Below, piece by piece: positions 27,627 to 36,902 of a DNA stretch of 64,000 nucleotides. The stretch comes from Acinetobacter kookii. GTDB lineage: Bacteria; Pseudomonadota; Gammaproteobacteria; Pseudomonadales; Moraxellaceae. A program made the position numbers and the translations under genes. Position 1 is the first letter of the stretch, and each line of letters starts with the position of its first letter. Under the pieces are notes generated by a model. The model saw only the letters and a program-made list of their open reading frames with translations, ran no database searches and was not told the DNA's origin. The stretch covers positions 620,001 to 684,000 of the forward strand of contig NZ_FMYO01000001.1 of the NCBI RefSeq assembly GCF_900096895.1, given 5' to 3'.

Positions 27627-30488
27627 ATGTCAGATATTCAAGACGAGTATATTAAACAGCATGTGAGTGCTTCACAAATTAACAATACGGTTCGACTTAG
27701 CCGCTTCTTTATTGTCAGTATTTTGATTGTATCGGCATATGTTTATGGTATTTACCAATTTTATTTTGCAAAACCTTCTTTCTATTTCAATCTTTGGTTT
27801 ATAGGCACTGAACTTTTGTGTTGCCTGTGTTTGCTGATTAACAGTGTTTATTTTAAACCCGACCAATTTGCCTTAGCTCATGCACATCGCTGGCTACAGG
27901 TTCAAAACTTAGTGATTGGGAGTTGTATTGCTTCTGGTATGGGCCTGGTTTATTACTATCTACCTCTATACAACCCTGCTTTTAGTCATGTTCATGCTTT
28001 AATTTTGTCAGCGCTATTACTGATTGTAAGTCAGGCATTTGCACTGACCTTTTTAACCCAGCGCTTAACCTATTTTTGTCTGGCCTTTATACCTGCTATT
28101 TTTCCTTATCTAACCTCACAATTTATCAACACAGAAACATCGGATCCTTTATTCCATCTAACCATTAATTTTGCACTGATTGTCATTTTATTATGCGCCA
28201 ATATCACCTCGCGTATTCATCAGCGTATTTCTTCACTTTATTCGAAAAACAACCGTTTAGTTGAAAATGCCAAACAACAAGTGTTATGGACGGATGAATT
28301 ATGCAAACAATTGCAAGCTGAAATTAATAAATCAAAAGATATAGAGCTGCAATTACAATTAAACAATCAGCTGTTGGAACAAAAAGTTAAAGAACGAACC
28401 GCTGATATTGCCAAAATGAATGCCGATCTGGAAAATCAGCAACAGAATCTGGTCTTGGCGCATGAAATTGCCGGACTTCGCCCATGGGACTGGAATATCA
28501 AAGATCGTGAAATTCTGGTGACGGACTCGAAACAGCAAAAGATCCTGAAGCCCTCTAAACTGCATCATTATCAGCTGCAAAATATTATTCACCTGGATGA
28601 TATTGAACAGTTCAAGCATGCAATGAAACAGCATTTACGGGGTCAGTCCCCCCTTTATGAAGCAAGCTATCGAATTCAGAACAGCAACGGCAAGTGGAAA
28701 TGGGTACATGATATTGGCCGGGTCATTGCGCGTGATCCGGTCAATAAAAAGCCGTTACGGATGGTGGGTATCCGTCGTGACATTCATCAGGAACGTACCG
28801 ATCAGGAACGCTTAAAATTAGCTGCCAGCGTACTGCAGCAAGCGGCTGAAGGCATTTTTATTCTTGATGATCAGCTATGCTACATCGATGTCAATCCTTT
28901 CTATGAACAGCTTACCGGCTTTACTCACCAGCATATTATTGGCAAGAATTTATTTGATATTACGGCGAATCATAAATCGCAACAAAGAAGCAGCCACTAC
29001 TCGATTCTTCAGCAGCTGGAAAAAATTGGTGAGTTTGATGGTGAACTGCATGAAGAATTCCTTTCAGGTAAAGAACAGACCATCTGGATGCACATCAATG
29101 CCATTACCGATGAGCAGAACCGTGTTACCCACTATATCGGGATCGTTTCCGATTTAACTGAACGCAAACTGCAAGAACAACGTTTGTCTTACTTAGAGAA
29201 TTACGATCCTTTAACAGATTTACCGAACCGTTTTTATTACAACTACCAATTACACCAATATTTAGTCAGTCAACAGGATTCAATTAAGCAGCTGGCCGTG
29301 ATTCGTTTGAATATCGACCGTTTCAGACCTTTAAATGAATTTTTAACCAATAGCGGCGGCGACGAGCTGTTACGCCAAGTTGCACAGAGACTGCGACTGA
29401 CCAATGCCGAAGCCTTATTTGTGGCACATCTGAATGGCGATGATTTTGCAATTGTGTATGAAATTTCACCTATTCACCCGTCGATTCAACAACACTGTGA
29501 GCACATCAGCAAGGCTTTCTCTTTACCGTTTAACATTTTCGGTCAGGACCACATTATTACCCTGTCCATGGGCGTTGCATTCTATCCGGAAAATGGACGC
29601 CAGCTGGATTATCTGAATAATTGCGCTGAGCAGGCCTTGGCTGAAGCAAAAAACCTGGGCGGCAATACCTGTCGTTTTTATTCCAATAACAATACCGCTT
29701 TACTTGAGCAAGGCATTTATCTGGAACGAGATTTGCGCCATGCCATCAATAATAATGAGCTGATTGTTTACTATCAGCCGAAAATTAATTTCAGTGATCG
29801 AAATATTTACGGTTTTGAAGCACTGGTTCGCTGGAATCATCCCAGCAAGGGAATTATTCCACCGAACCTGTTCATTCCCCTGGCAGAACAGACCAGTTTA
29901 ATTTCGGATATTGGCCGGATTGTGATTCAACAAACTGCCAAACAAATCCGCTACTGGAACAATATCGGTTTTGACAATATTTGCGTATCCGTCAATGTGG
30001 TTGCACAGCAACTACAACGCGGACAGTTGCTGGAAGACCTGGATCATGCCATCCACACCTATAACATTTGCGGTTCCAGCCTCGAACTTGAAATTACCGA
30101 ATCATCGTTACTGGAAAATTCGGTTACGGTGAAAAACCTGTTGAATGAAATTAAAAAACGTAAAATTCACATTTCGCTCGATGATTTTGGCACAGGCTAC
30201 TCTTCCCTGGCTTATCTTGCCGATTTTCCAATTGATATACTTAAAATAGATCGCAGTTTTGTTTCCAAAATCGGACAAAACAAACAGGAAGCCATTGTCA
30301 GTGCCATGATTGCCATGGGCAAGGCCATGGGTATGATGGTCGTTGCAGAAGGCATTGAAACCAAGCAACAGCTAGAGTATCTGCAAGACCTGGAATGTGA
30401 TATTGCTCAAGGTTTCCTCTTTTCCAAGCCGCTTCCTGAAAAAGAAGCAACCACATACCTGGAACAGCACCGACTTATACCTTCTTGA
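27627..30488 (+). CDS. PAS-GGDEF-EAL protein, likely c-di-GMP phosphodiesterase
   Basis: The 953 residues hold an N-terminal membrane domain of about six helices (roughly residues 25-195), a coiled coil (about 215-280), two PAS domains (about 275-395 and 395-520), a GGDEF domain (about 525-690) and an EAL domain (about 700-945). The GGDEF motif is degenerate (NGDDF near residue 605). The EAL domain is intact: FEALVRWNHP, LEITESSLLEN, DDFGTGYSSLAYL, VVAEGIET and QGFLFSKPLP. It should therefore break down c-di-GMP, with the PAS and membrane parts as input. It stands alone. Confidence 0.92.
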   Translation: MSDIQDEYIKQHVSASQINNTVRLSRFFIVSILIVSAYVYGIYQFYFAKPSFYFNLWFIGTELLCCLCLLINSVYFKPDQFALAHAHRWLQVQNLVIGSCIASGMGLVYYYLPLYNPAFSHVHALILSALLLIVSQAFALTFLTQRLTYFCLAFIPAIFPYLTSQFINTETSDPLFHLTINFALIVILLCANITSRIHQRISSLYSKNNRLVENAKQQVLWTDELCKQLQAEINKSKDIELQLQLNNQLLEQKVKERTADIAKMNADLENQQQNLVLAHEIAGLRPWDWNIKDREILVTDSKQQKILKPSKLHHYQLQNIIHLDDIEQFKHAMKQHLRGQSPLYEASYRIQNSNGKWKWVHDIGRVIARDPVNKKPLRMVGIRRDIHQERTDQERLKLAASVLQQAAEGIFILDDQLCYIDVNPFYEQLTGFTHQHIIGKNLFDITANHKSQQRSSHYSILQQLEKIGEFDGELHEEFLSGKEQTIWMHINAITDEQNRVTHYIGIVSDLTERKLQEQRLSYLENYDPLTDLPNRFYYNYQLHQYLVSQQDSIKQLAVIRLNIDRFRPLNEFLTNSGGDELLRQVAQRLRLTNAEALFVAHLNGDDFAIVYEISPIHPSIQQHCEHISKAFSLPFNIFGQDHIITLSMGVAFYPENGRQLDYLNNCAEQALAEAKNLGGNTCRFYSNNNTALLEQGIYLERDLRHAINNNELIVYYQPKINFSDRNIYGFEALVRWNHPSKGIIPPNLFIPLAEQTSLISDIGRIVIQQTAKQIRYWNNIGFDNICVSVNVVAQQLQRGQLLEDLDHAIHTYNICGSSLELEITESSLLENSVTVKNLLNEIKKRKIHISLDDFGTGYSSLAYLADFPIDILKIDRSFVSKIGQNKQEAIVSAMIAMGKAMGMMVVAEGIETKQQLEYLQDLECDIAQGFLFSKPLPEKEATTYLEQHRLIPS

Positions 30489-30633
30489 TATAAGTCAACC
30501 TCTCGCCCCCCTAACTTTGCTTGAAAAAGACACATCCGCGACTGTGATAAGGTCGCAACAAATGTTATATTCGATGCAACCAAGCAGAAACCAGCATCTT
30601 TGCTGAATTACTCCAGTAACATACGAGATACAG

Positions 30634-32913
30634 ATGGAAGATCAATCTTTAAAACAACAGGCATTGTATTATCACGAATTCCCAACACCAGGAAAAATCA
30701 GCGTCACGCCTAGCAAGCAACTGGTCAACCAACGTGACTTAGCGCTTGCCTACTCTCCAGGTGTTGCCGCACCATGTTTAGAGATTGAACGTGATCCTTC
30801 AACTGCTGCCCTTTATACGGCTCGTGGTAACCTTGTGGCCGTTGTCAGTAATGGTACAGCTGTTCTAGGATTAGGCAACATTGGCCCTCTAGCCTCTAAA
30901 CCTGTGATGGAAGGTAAAGGCGTACTGTTCAAAAAATTCGCCGGTGTCGATGTATTCGATATTGAAATTGCTGAAAACGACCCGGACAAAATTGTCGACA
31001 TCGTGGCTGCGCTAGAACCTACTTTTGGTGGTATCAACCTTGAAGATATCAAGGCACCAGAATGTTTCTATATCGAGCAAAAACTTCGTGAACGCATGAA
31101 CATTCCGGTGTTCCATGACGACCAGCACGGTACGTCTATTATCGTGGGTTCTGCACTTCTAAACGCATTACAGTTAAACGGCAAAAAAATTGAAGAGATT
31201 AAAATTGTCGCTTCAGGTGCAGGCGCAGCAGCACTGTCTTGCTTAAATCTTCTTTGTGCCCTGGGTGCTAAAAAAGAGAATATCATCGTTGCCGATTCAC
31301 GTGGCCTGCTAACCACTCAGCGTGAAGGTCTGGATGAATCTAAAAAAGCCTACGTGCAAGACATCACCGCGACTCAGCTTGGTGAAGTACTTGAAGGTGC
31401 GGATATGTTCCTGGGTCTGTCAGCTGCCGGTATTCTCACCAAAGAAATGGTGAAAACCATGGCTGCCGATCCAATTATTTTTGCCTTGGCAAACCCGGAT
31501 CCAGAAATTCTGCCTGAACATGCGCATGAAGTTCGTGATGACGTGATCATGGCAACCGGCCGTTCAGATTATCCAAACCAGGTGAACAACGCACTTTGCT
31601 TCCCTTATATCTTCCGTGGTGCACTTGACGTTGGCGCAACCACCATCAATGAAGAAATGAAGATTGCCTGTGTACATGCCATTGCGCGCATGGCACATGT
31701 TGAAGCAGATGCCGCATCGTATGGTGAAAAATCAGCATCATTTGGCCGTGATTATTTAATTCCGCGTCCATTGGATCAACGCTTGATTCTTGAAATTGCT
31801 CCTGCAATTGCACAGGCAGCGATGGATTCTGGCGTAGCAACCCGTCCAATCAAGGATTTCTCTGCATACCGTCAACGTCTGTCTGAGTTTGTGTACAACT
31901 CTGCATTCATGATGAAACCAATTTTTGCTCAGGCGAAAACTGATCCTAAGCGTATTGCCTATGCTGAAGGTGAAGACCTGCGTGTACTTCGTGCCGTACA
32001 AATTGCGGTGGATGAAGGCTTGGCTAAACCGATTCTGGTTGGTCGCCCTGCAGTGATTGAAGCAAACATTAAAAAATTGGGTCTACGTCTTGAAGATGGT
32101 GTAAACATCACCATCATCGACCAAGAAAAGAACCCACATTACGAAATGTTTGCTGATGACTACTACAGCATCATGCAACGTAAAGGTGTAACACCGGAAT
32201 ATGCACAACGTGAAGCGCGTCGCCGCTCTACCTTAATCGCATCTATGCTGGTCAAACACGGTCTTGCAGACGGTATGTTATGTGGTACGTATTCAAGCTA
32301 CGACATCCACCTGGACTTTGTAAGCAACGTCATTGGTAAGAAAGAAGGTCATAACACATTCTTCACGCTGAATGCCTTAATGCTTGAAGACCGTAACCTG
32401 TTCATTGCAGATACCTATATCAACCGTAACCCGACAGCTGAACAGCTTGCTGAAATGACCATTCTGGCTGCTGAAGAAGTACGTCGTTTTGGTGTAACAC
32501 CACGTATCGCGCTTCTCTCTCACTCAAGCTTCGGTAGCGACCAAGATGACTTAAGCGCGCAAAAAATGCGTAAAGTATATGACATCTTGTCTGAAATCGC
32601 GCCTGAACTGGAAGTTGAAGGTGAAATGCACGGTGATGCGGCGCTTGACGAAAATATCCGTCAATTCGCATTCCCGAATTCGCGTTTCAAAGGTTCTGCA
32701 AACTTGTTGATTATGCCAAATCTGGATGCAGCCAATATTTCGTTTAACCTGTTGAAATCAACTTCAGGCAATAACGTCACCATTGGCCCTATCCTGTTAG
32801 GTGCATCTAAACCTGTCCACATCCTGACACCAACTACGACTACACGTCGTCTGGTGAACATGACAGCATTAACCGTTGCTGAAATTCAGGAAAACGAAAA
32901 GTCAGCACTTTGA
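30634..32913 (+). CDS. maeB: NADP-dependent malic enzyme with phosphotransacetylase-like domain
   Basis: It decarboxylates malate to pyruvate with NADPH production. The N-terminal half (about 1-430) is the malic enzyme: [31 protein letters not shown] (metal and malate site) and the dinucleotide loop [15 protein letters not shown]. The C-terminal half (about 430-759) is the phosphotransacetylase-like module found in MaeB, with [15 protein letters not shown] and [10 protein letters not shown]. Length 759 matches MaeB. It helps growth on C4 acids and acetate together with aceA in this window. A strong hairpin follows the stop. Confidence 0.96.
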   Translation: MEDQSLKQQALYYHEFPTPGKISVTPSKQLVNQRDLALAYSPGVAAPCLEIERDPSTAALYTARGNLVAVVSNGTAVLGLGNIGPLASKPVMEGKGVLFKKFAGVDVFDIEIAENDPDKIVDIVAALEPTFGGINLEDIKAPECFYIEQKLRERMNIPVFHDDQHGTSIIVGSALLNALQLNGKKIEEIKIVASGAGAAALSCLNLLCALGAKKENIIVADSRGLLTTQREGLDESKKAYVQDITATQLGEVLEGADMFLGLSAAGILTKEMVKTMAADPIIFALANPDPEILPEHAHEVRDDVIMATGRSDYPNQVNNALCFPYIFRGALDVGATTINEEMKIACVHAIARMAHVEADAASYGEKSASFGRDYLIPRPLDQRLILEIAPAIAQAAMDSGVATRPIKDFSAYRQRLSEFVYNSAFMMKPIFAQAKTDPKRIAYAEGEDLRVLRAVQIAVDEGLAKPILVGRPAVIEANIKKLGLRLEDGVNITIIDQEKNPHYEMFADDYYSIMQRKGVTPEYAQREARRRSTLIASMLVKHGLADGMLCGTYSSYDIHLDFVSNVIGKKEGHNTFFTLNALMLEDRNLFIADTYINRNPTAEQLAEMTILAAEEVRRFGVTPRIALLSHSSFGSDQDDLSAQKMRKVYDILSEIAPELEVEGEMHGDAALDENIRQFAFPNSRFKGSANLLIMPNLDAANISFNLLKSTSGNNVTIGPILLGASKPVHILTPTTTTRRLVNMTALTVAEIQENEKSAL

Positions 32914-32946
32914 TTTAGTCCGCTAGATCACATTTTGTGACTTGAG

Positions 32947-32993
32947 AAAACCTCTATTCTGTAGCATGATTGCTTGAAGAATAGAGGTTTTTT
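32947..32993 (+). terminator. Perfect 14-bp hairpin with T run ending at the cca start
   Basis: AAAACCTCTATTCT (32947-32960) pairs perfectly with AGAATAGAGGTTTT (32978-32991) across a 17-base loop, and T continues to 32993. It looks like the maeB terminator, 33 bases after the stop. The cca ATG begins at 32995, and the only Shine-Dalgarno-like bases (AGAGG, 32983-32987) lie within the stem. Confidence 0.85.
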
Positions 32994-32994
32994 C

Positions 32995-34230
32995 ATGCAA
33001 GTTTATTTAGTAGGCGGTGCGGTTCGAGATCACTTGCTCGGGCATCCCTATCACGAAAAAGATTATGTTGTGGTCGGTGCAACACCGGAACAGCTTCTTG
33101 CTCAGGGCTATCAGCCGGTGGGCAAGGATTTTCCTGTATTTATACATCCCGAAACAAAAGAAGAATACGCGCTGGCACGTACTGAACGTAAATCCGGTCA
33201 TGGTTATCACGGTTTTGAATTTTATACAGACTCAAGCGTCAGCCTTGAAGAAGATCTGATCCGTCGTGACCTGACCATCAATGCCATGGCCATGGATCAA
33301 GATGGCAATATTTACGACCCCTATCATGGCCGGCAGGACCTGGAACAACGCATTTTACGTCATGTCTCCAATGCCTTTGTCGAAGATCCGCTGCGTGTGC
33401 TGCGTATTGCCCGCTTTGCTGCACGCTATAAAAGTTTAGGCTTTAGCATAGCGGAAGAAACCCTCACTTTAATGAAACAATTGGTGGAATCAGGCGAGCT
33501 CAATGCACTGATTCCGGAACGCGTCTGGAAAGAAACTTCCCGTGCACTGATGGAAGAGCATGCCGATGAATACTTTGCTGTTTTACGTGCCTGTGGTGCG
33601 TTAAAAGTCCTGTTCCCGGAGCTGGATGCTTTATACGGTATTCCTCAGCGTCCTGAATATCATCCGGAAATTGACAGTGGCATTCATACCATGATGTCAT
33701 TACAACAGGCCTGTAAAGCCAACTATTCTTTAGATGTGCGCTTTGCTGTGCTGGTTCACGACCTGGGCAAGGCCCTGACACCAGCTGATGAATTACCGCG
33801 CCATATCATGCACGAAGAACGCGGGGTAAAACCGGTGACTGAGCTCTGTGACCGTCTGAAAGTTCCAACCAATACCAAACAGCTGGCGATTGCGGTCTGT
33901 AAAGAACATTTAAAATGCCATCAGGCTTTAAGCCTGAAACCGGGTACTTTATGGCGTTTATTGCAACGTCTGGATGTGCTGCGCCGCCCTGAACGTGTTG
34001 AAGCATTTATACAGGCTTGTGAATGTGACTCCCGTGGCCGTTTAGGTCTGGAAGATCGTGAATATCCTCAGGCAGCTTATGTACTTGAGGCAATGGACGT
34101 GGTACGTAATATCAAGGCACAGGATTTACCGCCTGATATTCAGGGACCCGATATTGGCGAAATGCTGATTGAGCGTCGCATTAAAGCTTTGGCTGAATTG
34201 AAAGCGCATCATACGGCTCTTGCTGAATAA
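32995..34230 (+). CDS. cca: CCA-adding enzyme (tRNA nucleotidyltransferase)
   Basis: It adds or repairs the 3' CCA of tRNA. The head has YLVGGAVRDHLLG, the metal-binding pair in EKDYVVVGATPEQ, RRDLTINAMAMD and RRNxxL-like neck residues (DPLRVLRIARFAARY). The C-terminal HD phosphohydrolase domain (VLVHDLGKALTP) is the type found in E. coli-like bacterial enzymes. Length 411. I chose ATG 32995 since the nucleotidyltransferase motif starts 5 residues in; the longer frame from 32974 runs through the hairpin. The AGAGG ribosome site is buried in the upstream stem. Confidence 0.95.
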   Translation: MQVYLVGGAVRDHLLGHPYHEKDYVVVGATPEQLLAQGYQPVGKDFPVFIHPETKEEYALARTERKSGHGYHGFEFYTDSSVSLEEDLIRRDLTINAMAMDQDGNIYDPYHGRQDLEQRILRHVSNAFVEDPLRVLRIARFAARYKSLGFSIAEETLTLMKQLVESGELNALIPERVWKETSRALMEEHADEYFAVLRACGALKVLFPELDALYGIPQRPEYHPEIDSGIHTMMSLQQACKANYSLDVRFAVLVHDLGKALTPADELPRHIMHEERGVKPVTELCDRLKVPTNTKQLAIAVCKEHLKCHQALSLKPGTLWRLLQRLDVLRRPERVEAFIQACECDSRGRLGLEDREYPQAAYVLEAMDVVRNIKAQDLPPDIQGPDIGEMLIERRIKALAELKAHHTALAE

Positions 34231-34245
34231 GCATGTTCCTAAATA

Positions 34246-34270
34246 AAAAGGCTCCGATTGGAGCTTTTTT
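34246..34270 (+). terminator. Terminator of cca
   Basis: AAAAAGGCTCC-GATT-GGAGCTTTTTT, 16 bases beyond the stop. Confidence 0.9.
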
Positions 34271-34282
34271 ATCTTTAGCCAT

Positions 34283-34343
34283 CTCCCTAAATCCCTCTTT
34301 TCCAAAAAGGGACTTCTCCTCTTTCATAAAGGGGTTTAGGAGG
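34283..34343. repeat. REP-like inverted repeat between cca and epmA
   Basis: CTCCCTAAATCCC at the left end faces GGGGTTTAGGAGG at the right end, with CCCTCTTTTCC and AAAAAGGGA inside. The two outer arms pair with one or two mismatches. The pattern of a short GC-rich imperfect palindrome in an extragenic spot fits a dispersed repeat family, different from the one after ahcY. Confidence 0.65.
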
Positions 34344-34381
34344 AATTTTGGCTGATCAATAAATATGAGCCATGGCTTAAA

Positions 34382-35362
34382 TCAAGAAACATCCGCCGGG
34401 AAAGTAATGACTTTTTCAAGCTTCATTTGCTCTGTAGCGACCATCAATAAACGGTCAATGCCTAAAGCAATACCGGAACACTCTGTCATGTGGGGTAATG
34501 CCGCCAGTAAATATTCATCAATCGGCATGACATGTAAGCCCAGTTTTGCACGTTCGGCATTATCCGCTTCAAAACGGGAACGCAGTACATTGGCATCAAT
34601 CAGCTCATCATAAGCATTGGCCAATTCCAGACCTTCAATATACAGCTCGAAGCGGGCAGCCACCAGTTCCCCATCCTCATCAACTTTGGTTTTGGCCAAT
34701 GACGCCAGTTCAGGCGGAAAATCGGTTAAAAATACTGGCGTGTCAAAACCCAGGCTCGGTTCAACAAAGTGTGAAAATAACAGGTCAATATAACCCAGGC
34801 GATCATCACCCAAGTCCAGATTGAGACCAACCCGGTTACAGCAATCTTTCAGTTCTTTTAAGCCGGCTTGTAATGGATTGATATTCAAACGTTCCATAAA
34901 GGCATGCTTATAACTTAAAATGGTTGGACGGACTTCTCCAAACCGGGTTTTAAGGGTGACATTTAACAGGTCCGTGACTTCAAACATCAAATCTTTCAGG
35001 CTGAAGCCGGGACGATACCATTCCAGCATGGTGAACTCGCTATTGTGTTTACGCCCATGTTCGTCGTCACGGAAAACTTTGCAGATTTGATAGATCGGAC
35101 CGCTGCCACTGGCCAACAGCCGTTTCATGGCAAACTCGGGTGAGGTTTGCAGATAATGGATCTGCTTTTTACCGTGTACATGTCGCTGTGCCTGTACAGA
35201 AGCCAGATGCACATCCGTCACTCCCGCCTGAGACAGGATTGGCGTTTCAACTTCCAGTACATCCCGTTCGGCAAAAAACTGCCGGATCTGAGCATACATT
35301 TTGGCACGTGCCTGCATGGCCTTTAAATCACATGTCGGCTGATACGTTAGCGTTTGGCTCAT
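34382..35362 (-). CDS. epmA: Elongation factor P--(R)-beta-lysine ligase
   Basis: EpmA (also GenX, PoxA, YjeA) attaches beta-lysine to elongation factor P. It resembles the catalytic domain of lysyl-tRNA synthetase without the anticodon-binding domain: class II motif 2 is YQICKVFRDDEHGRKHNSEF, TMLEWYRPG follows, and motif 3 is GIALGIDRLLMV near the end. Length 326 is right for the family and too short for LysRS. I chose ATG 35362, which overlaps the pdxB stop by 4 bases (ATGA) and gives the family start. EpmB, the lysine mutase partner, is not in the window. Confidence 0.93.
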   Translation of the reverse strand: MSQTLTYQPTCDLKAMQARAKMYAQIRQFFAERDVLEVETPILSQAGVTDVHLASVQAQRHVHGKKQIHYLQTSPEFAMKRLLASGSGPIYQICKVFRDDEHGRKHNSEFTMLEWYRPGFSLKDLMFEVTDLLNVTLKTRFGEVRPTILSYKHAFMERLNINPLQAGLKELKDCCNRVGLNLDLGDDRLGYIDLLFSHFVEPSLGFDTPVFLTDFPPELASLAKTKVDEDGELVAARFELYIEGLELANAYDELIDANVLRSRFEADNAERAKLGLHVMPIDEYLLAALPHMTECSGIALGIDRLLMVATEQMKLEKVITFPADVS

Positions 35363-36426
35363 GCCTTCGGCCCTCCATGTGCGGCCCATTCACGGCGTAA
35401 GGAATAAGTTTTACGCAAATAATCAAAGGCTTTTTGATCAATCTTGCCATCTTTCAGGCAGGCCCTCAAGTTCGCATCATCCTGAGCAATATCATAGATT
35501 TGGGTTAAATACTGCTTTAACACCGCCTTTAACTCACGGTCTTTAAAATATGGCTCACAGACAGGCAATTGCGTTTCAAATTGCTTTTCAGCCGGATAAT
35601 GAAAGGTTTGGCAGAATGCATCGTAGATCATTTGCGTACCGCGTGCCTTGCCTTCCAGGCTATAACCCGCGATATGCGGCGTGACCAGACGTACCAGATT
35701 TAGCAGTTGTTCTGATATTTCAGGTTCATGTTCAAAGACATCGAGAACGACTGCACGCTGGGTCTGTTGAATATCAGCAATTAAAGCCGATTCTTCGACC
35801 ACCGGGCCGCGTGCCGAATTAATTAAAATCGCTGCAGGTTTCATTTTTGCCAAAGCTGCAGCATTGATGAGATGGTAAGTCGGATGATTGCCTGTTTTTG
35901 TCAATGGCACATGGATCGAAATGGCATCGGCTGTTTTTAACAATTCTTCAAATTCAACTTGCTGCACATGTTTACGCTGTACAAAAGGATCATGACCACT
36001 CACGTTCCAGCCCAGAAGCTTTGCCATAACAGCCAGGCGCGAACCGACATTGCCCAGACCGACAATACCTAAAGTAAAGCTGTCATTGGCATCCAGCAGT
36101 TCAGGTTTTAAATGCAGTAAAGCGCTAATTACATATTCCGCAACGGCCTGCGCATTACAGCCGGCGGCATTCGACCAGGCAATGTTATGTTGTTCTAAAG
36201 CAGTGATATCCAGATGATCGGTGCCTATGGTCGCGCTGCCGACAAATTTTAATTTTGTGTCCTGAACCAGCTCGGCATTGACTTTGGTCACAGAACGCAC
36301 CAGTAACGCTTCTGCATCTTTCACATCCGCATGGGTTAAGGTTCGCCCTGCAGCCTGCTGAATTTCTCCAAAATCCGCAAAGAAATATTCAGTAAATGCC
36401 AGATTTTCATCTGCGACAATTTTCAT
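35359..36426 (-). CDS. pdxB: Erythronate-4-phosphate dehydrogenase
   Basis: This is the second step of DXP-dependent pyridoxal phosphate synthesis. It belongs to the D-2-hydroxyacid dehydrogenase family. The Rossmann loop is GIVGLGNVGSRLA (near residue 122), and catalytic Arg, Glu and His are in LINSARGPVVEESAL, DVFEHEPEIS and VTPHIAGYSLEGK. The C-terminal dimerisation extension is present, which separates PdxB from SerA. ATG 36426 gives the family start MKIVADENL; the frame extends to 36438. It is coupled to epmA by a 4-base overlap. Confidence 0.94.
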   Translation of the reverse strand: MKIVADENLAFTEYFFADFGEIQQAAGRTLTHADVKDAEALLVRSVTKVNAELVQDTKLKFVGSATIGTDHLDITALEQHNIAWSNAAGCNAQAVAEYVISALLHLKPELLDANDSFTLGIVGLGNVGSRLAVMAKLLGWNVSGHDPFVQRKHVQQVEFEELLKTADAISIHVPLTKTGNHPTYHLINAAALAKMKPAAILINSARGPVVEESALIADIQQTQRAVVLDVFEHEPEISEQLLNLVRLVTPHIAGYSLEGKARGTQMIYDAFCQTFHYPAEKQFETQLPVCEPYFKDRELKAVLKQYLTQIYDIAQDDANLRACLKDGKIDQKAFDYLRKTYSLRREWAAHGGPKA

Positions 36427-36902
36427 AGCGCGTTCCAATGACTTGAAGACCGCTATAATAACGCTTGAAGCGAAATCTGACCATGCAAGCAGGTATTATT
36501 GGCCAATAAATCAACTTGATAAAAAGGACCGAATTTATTCAAATTCGGTCAAAACAGGAAGCAATTAAATGTCCAGCAGATGAATTAAGCCAGCTCACCA
36601 TCAATTCTCCATTAATAATACCCTGGACGTTAAGCACTTTAATTTATCACCGGTTTGCGGCCGTTCAACCTTGATGACTCCAGCACCCCAGCCTGCCAGA
36701 ATTAGTTCGCATTACGGGCTTATTCAGCCCTATTCTTCCAAAATGTGTAGACCGAACTTATCTCTCCTGTTCTTTCCAGTAAGCCAGATACAACAAGGCC
36801 CTTTCTATGCGGAAAGGGCACTTTGCTCACTCTTGATTTTTATCAGTCTTCAGATGAATTTACACTCTGGATGAGCCATAGCGTAAATTCAGTCATGTCT
36901 GA
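36427..36902. other. Region between fhaC and pdxB, structured and without a convincing gene
   Basis: After the transporter stop about 350 bases run to the terminator at 36521-36549. No frame in either direction looks coding. 36804-36825 forms an inverted repeat (GCCCTTTC and GGAAAGGGC). The left end holds the pdxB promoter side. The transcript of the two-partner secretion operon probably has a long untranslated tail here. Confidence 0.6.
36521..36549 (-). terminator. Terminator of the two-partner secretion operon
   Basis: GACCGAATTT-ATTC-AAATTCGGTC (36526-36549) is a perfect 10-bp stem. On the minus strand it is followed by CC and then TTTTT. It would end transcripts from the TpsA/TpsB genes, about 350 bases after the last stop. 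Confidence 0.75.

Noticed and set aside
36671..36874. Plus-strand frame of 67 codons in the tail of the TPS operon
   Set aside because: No family features, no ribosome site and antisense to the operon tail.
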